7,411 bases of DNA from Brevundimonas sp. (lineage in GTDB: Bacteria; Pseudomonadota; Alphaproteobacteria; Caulobacterales; Caulobacteraceae). The stretch is from assembly GCA_020253595.1 (NCBI GenBank), contig JADCBH010000033.1:1-7411 (forward strand), in the 5' to 3' direction. Of the stretch, positions 5,457 through 7,411 are shown piece after piece (within the stretch, counting starts at the first letter, position 1; the number at the start of each line of letters is the position of its first letter). The translations under genes were made by a program, and so were the position numbers. The notes below the pieces were generated by a model. That model was not told the origin of the DNA, made no database searches, and saw only the letters and a list, made by a program, of their open reading frames with translations.

Positions 5457-7159
5457 GCCAGCCCCGCTGCTTTCATCAGGGATTTCAGCGGCCCGATCTG
5501 CTCCGGCGAGGCGGTCAGGGCGGCTCGGGCCTCGGGCGCGCGGAACAGCTTGATGGCCTCGGCCTTGGCACGGTCCGCGGCCGGGCCCAACGGCGCGGTC
5601 TCGCCGGCGGCGAGACGCAGCAGGGCGGCCAGTTTCTGGGCCGGGGGGGCCGGGGCGCGGGCCAGCTGGGCGGTCAGCTTGGCCTCGGCCTCCACCACAC
5701 CGCCGACATGGCCGATGGCACCGTTGATCTGTTCGGTGTCGTTTTCGGACAGGGCCGCCGCGCGTACCGAGCGGTTCAGCACCGCCAGGGACTGGAGCTT
5801 CCTCGCCGCCGTCTGGGTCGCTGTGCGCATCTCCTGCTCGAACCGCAGGGAGGTCACGCAGGCGGCCAGCCAGCGCGCCGCGGATCGTTTGTTGGCGATG
5901 CCGGTGACGTTCTCGCACAGCCGGGTCAGCTGTTCGGCCTCGCACAGCACGGTCTCGCACGGATCGACGTAGGCCTGGACGAAGTCGGCGGTGACCAGCG
6001 CCTTGGAACGCTCGGTGAAGGCATTCTGCACCTCCTCCAGCGTCAGCAGCCGCCCCGCCGTCGCCGTCAGCGACATGGCCAGGGTGCGCAGAATATCGAT
6101 CTCGCCATGCGGATCGCTGGGTCGAAGGCGGCGCGGCCCCATCAGTTCGCGCAAGACCATGCGGGCGAGCGACGCCGACAGGATCGGATACTCGCCGGCC
6201 TCCAGCCGGACCCCCAGACGGGCGGCCGGGCCATCCACTGCGGGCATCAACAGGGCCATCTTCGGGTCCATCCGGACCAGGGCCTCGATCTCGCGCGGGG
6301 CGACCATGCGGACCACCGCCGCCAGGCTGCCGCCCTGGTCCAGCGCCGGGCCCAGGATTTCGGACAGGTTCGTCCTCGACGCCATCATCTCGCACAGGAT
6401 CTGTTCGATCCCGACCATGACCAGGGCGCGCGGCGGCCCCTCCGCCGGGGCCCGGTCGGCCAGGTCCATCAGGCGTTCCAGCCGGGGGCGGGCACCGCGT
6501 ACCCCGACGAGCGCGCCCGAGATCACACCGCCCATGACGAAGGCGCGATCCGCCGATCCCGCCAGCCGATCAGCCACCTCCGCCAGCGACCGGTTGGCCA
6601 GGTCGAGGAACAGGTTCTTTCGGCCCGCCGCGATGACGCGTTCCATCGCCGCCTCGACCAGCTTCTGGTAGTGGCGGATCAGTTCATGCGCCGCCTGGCC
6701 GGTCGCCTGGCTTTCGGGGATGGCGACCTTCTGGATCGCATGCTGCACCTCGACGCCGGAGGCCTCCAGTCGCTCGACCAGATCCGGGCGATGCAGCAGC
6801 TCGAAGACGGTCACCCCGTTCCTCGCCAGCCAGTCTTCCAGCACCCGCCCGATCAGCTCGCGGGCATGCGGCGCGTAGAAGTCCTGGGGCGCCATGCAGT
6901 TCGGGCGGTCGTCGGCGTCAACCACGCGCTTCTTGGGGGCCTCTGGTGCGCCGCGCGTCAGGATGGTGGTGGAGGCGAACTCCATCGTGTCCGGATCGAG
7001 CGTTTCCTTGGTCACGCGGACGGCGATGGCTCGCTTGTCGGCCAGGATCTCCTCCGCGACCGTGATCGCCTGCTGCCGGTCCTCGGTGGCCTGCAGCAGC
7101 GTCCAAGGCGCCGGCGCGGTCTTGCGGATGTAGATTTCGTAGTGGACAGGTCCGGCCAT
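5450..7159 (-). CDS. Uncharacterised 569-residue cytoplasmic, mostly helical protein
   Basis: I recognise no named domain. The protein has no signal peptide and no convincing membrane helix. Residues 1-70 look like a small alpha/beta module (HYEIYIRKTAPAPWTLLQ, a helix TEDRQQAITVAEEIL, then strands AIAVRVTKETL and EFASTTILTRG). A linker with C88 follows (RPNCMAPQDFY), then an almost entirely alpha-helical region from about 95 to 569. Within it, 398-435 is distinctive: cysteines C401, C406, C415 and C434, with LCENVTGIANKRSAARWLA. The C-terminus (500-569) is Ala/Pro-rich. It resembles hypothetical proteins I associate with Caulobacterales, from memory only. ATG at 7159 is preferred over an in-frame TTG at 7225 because the 22 extra residues are low in structure and the module begins cleanly at MAGPVHYEIY; the ribosome binding site is weak (GCGGA). 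The gene ends 4 nt from polA and is divergent from chvI. A scaffold or regulatory role is conceivable; none is shown. Confidence 0.85.
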   Translation of the reverse strand: MAGPVHYEIYIRKTAPAPWTLLQATEDRQQAITVAEEILADKRAIAVRVTKETLDPDTMEFASTTILTRGAPEAPKKRVVDADDRPNCMAPQDFYAPHARELIGRVLEDWLARNGVTVFELLHRPDLVERLEASGVEVQHAIQKVAIPESQATGQAAHELIRHYQKLVEAAMERVIAAGRKNLFLDLANRSLAEVADRLAGSADRAFVMGGVISGALVGVRGARPRLERLMDLADRAPAEGPPRALVMVGIEQILCEMMASRTNLSEILGPALDQGGSLAAVVRMVAPREIEALVRMDPKMALLMPAVDGPAARLGVRLEAGEYPILSASLARMVLRELMGPRRLRPSDPHGEIDILRTLAMSLTATAGRLLTLEEVQNAFTERSKALVTADFVQAYVDPCETVLCEAEQLTRLCENVTGIANKRSAARWLAACVTSLRFEQEMRTATQTAARKLQSLAVLNRSVRAAALSENDTEQINGAIGHVGGVVEAEAKLTAQLARAPAPPAQKLAALLRLAAGETAPLGPAADRAKAEAIKLFRAPEARAALTASPEQIGPLKSLMKAAGLAA

Positions 7160-7343
7160 GATGGGGTCCGCTGTTGGCCGTTCAGCATGATCGGAAGGCT
7201 TTAAGTTCCGGTTTCGACGCCCCAAATCTGGCCAGCGCGTTGCTGTGGCCGTAATGTCACCCTGATCTCGGGCGAACGGTTACGCTTGACGTGCGTTGAA
7301 GGGTCCCGGACCGCGCGTGCGGGGTCACGACAAGGAGAGCGAC
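7160..7343. other. Divergent spacer between the unknown gene and chvI
   Basis: These 184 nt must hold promoters for both flanking genes. For the minus-strand gene, TTGGGGC (7225-7219) and ACTTAAAG (7206-7199) form a weak match that would start near 7192. On the plus strand TTGACG at 7286-7291 looks like a -35, but no acceptable -10 lies 16-18 nt downstream. GTCAC occurs at 7256-7260 and 7324-7328. A GC-rich inverted repeat, CCGC-GCGT-GCGG (7311-7322), sits 9 nt before the chvI Shine-Dalgarno, so the chvI leader may be structured. No small ORF or recognisable RNA family was seen. Confidence 0.4.
7332..7337 (+). promoter_or_regulatory. Strong Shine-Dalgarno fixing the chvI TTG start
   Basis: AAGGAG ends 6 nt before the TTG at 7344, an optimal spacing. 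It is the best ribosome binding site in the window and justifies reading TTG as the initiator, because no ATG or GTG gives the ChvI N-terminus. Confidence 0.75.
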
Positions 7344-7411
7344 TTGGCCAACATCACCCTGGTGGATGACGACGAGAACATCGTGGCTTCGGTGTCGCTG
7401 GCGCTGGAAAG
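7344..7411 (+). CDS. chvI: ChvI-type two-component response regulator, partial (N-terminus only)
   Basis: Twenty-two codons are visible from the TTG: MANITLVDDDENIVASVSLALE. The first beta strand and the acidic triad D8-D9-D10 are the receiver-domain start that binds magnesium near the phosphoacceptor aspartate. The DDDENIVASVSLALE stretch is very close to alphaproteobacterial ChvI proteins, OmpR-family regulators of acid and cell-envelope stress usually paired with the kinase ChvG encoded just downstream. The rest, including the phosphorylated Asp and DNA-binding domain, is beyond the window. TTG initiation after a strong Shine-Dalgarno may tune the level of protein. Other OmpR-type regulators remain possible with so little sequence. 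Confidence 0.8.
   Translation, partial: MANITLVDDDENIVASVSLALE

Noticed and set aside
5442..6395. A 317-codon minus-strand frame inside the unknown gene
   Set aside because: Extreme Gly/Arg/Pro/Ala composition typical of an off-frame reading of GC-rich DNA.
5708..7204. A 498-codon open frame on the plus strand opposite the unknown 569-residue gene
   Set aside because: Arg/Gln/His/Gly-rich low-quality translation without motifs. The minus-strand protein has a better amino-acid balance and clear secondary-structure pattern.
7160..7225. TTG at 7225 as the start of the unknown protein
   Set aside because: The extra 22 residues are charged and unstructured, the TTG has no clear ribosome binding site, and the folded module starts directly after ATG 7159.

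Overview
This is a GC-rich window (about two thirds G+C by eye) from an alphaproteobacterium, most likely the Caulobacterales (Caulobacter/Brevundimonas type). The evidence is a proofreading-type PolA with an alphaproteobacterial insertion, a ChvI-type response regulator at the right edge, and promoter-like sequences resembling the Caulobacter housekeeping consensus TTGACGS-N10-14-GCTANAWC. The genus is inferred; there is no rRNA or other direct marker.

Layout from left to right. (1) The minus strand of 1-1342 carries the N-terminal two thirds of a CASTOR/POLLUX-type ion channel: two membrane helices, a pore loop with a DAG motif, then RCK/TrkA-N-like domains. It runs off the left edge. (2) A 180-nt divergent spacer holds a perfect GTGATC-TCT-GATCAC palindrome squeezed between two back-to-back promoter-like elements. 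(3) gloA (glyoxalase I) lies on the plus strand at 1523-1963. (4) A small four-helix membrane protein of unknown function lies on the minus strand and converges on gloA with a 6-nt gap. (5) polA (DNA polymerase I, all three activities apparently intact) is on the plus strand, most likely starting at 2530 from a leaderless message. (6) An uncharacterised 569-aa soluble protein on the minus strand converges on polA with only 4 nt between stop codons. (7) A 184-nt divergent spacer is followed by the first 22 codons of chvI, with a TTG start and a strong Shine-Dalgarno.

Most of the window is chromosomal core. I see no mobile element, CRISPR array, tRNA or rRNA. The most interesting reading is the channel/gloA pair. 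In E. coli, methylglyoxal detoxification by GloA is coupled to potassium efflux through RCK-domain proteins (KefB/KefC) that respond to glutathione adducts. Here a glyoxalase I gene is divergently paired with an RCK-domain channel of a different family, with one palindrome midway between the two promoters. This may be an unrelated route to the same coupling, but it is a hypothesis. The second target is the unknown protein between polA and chvI.
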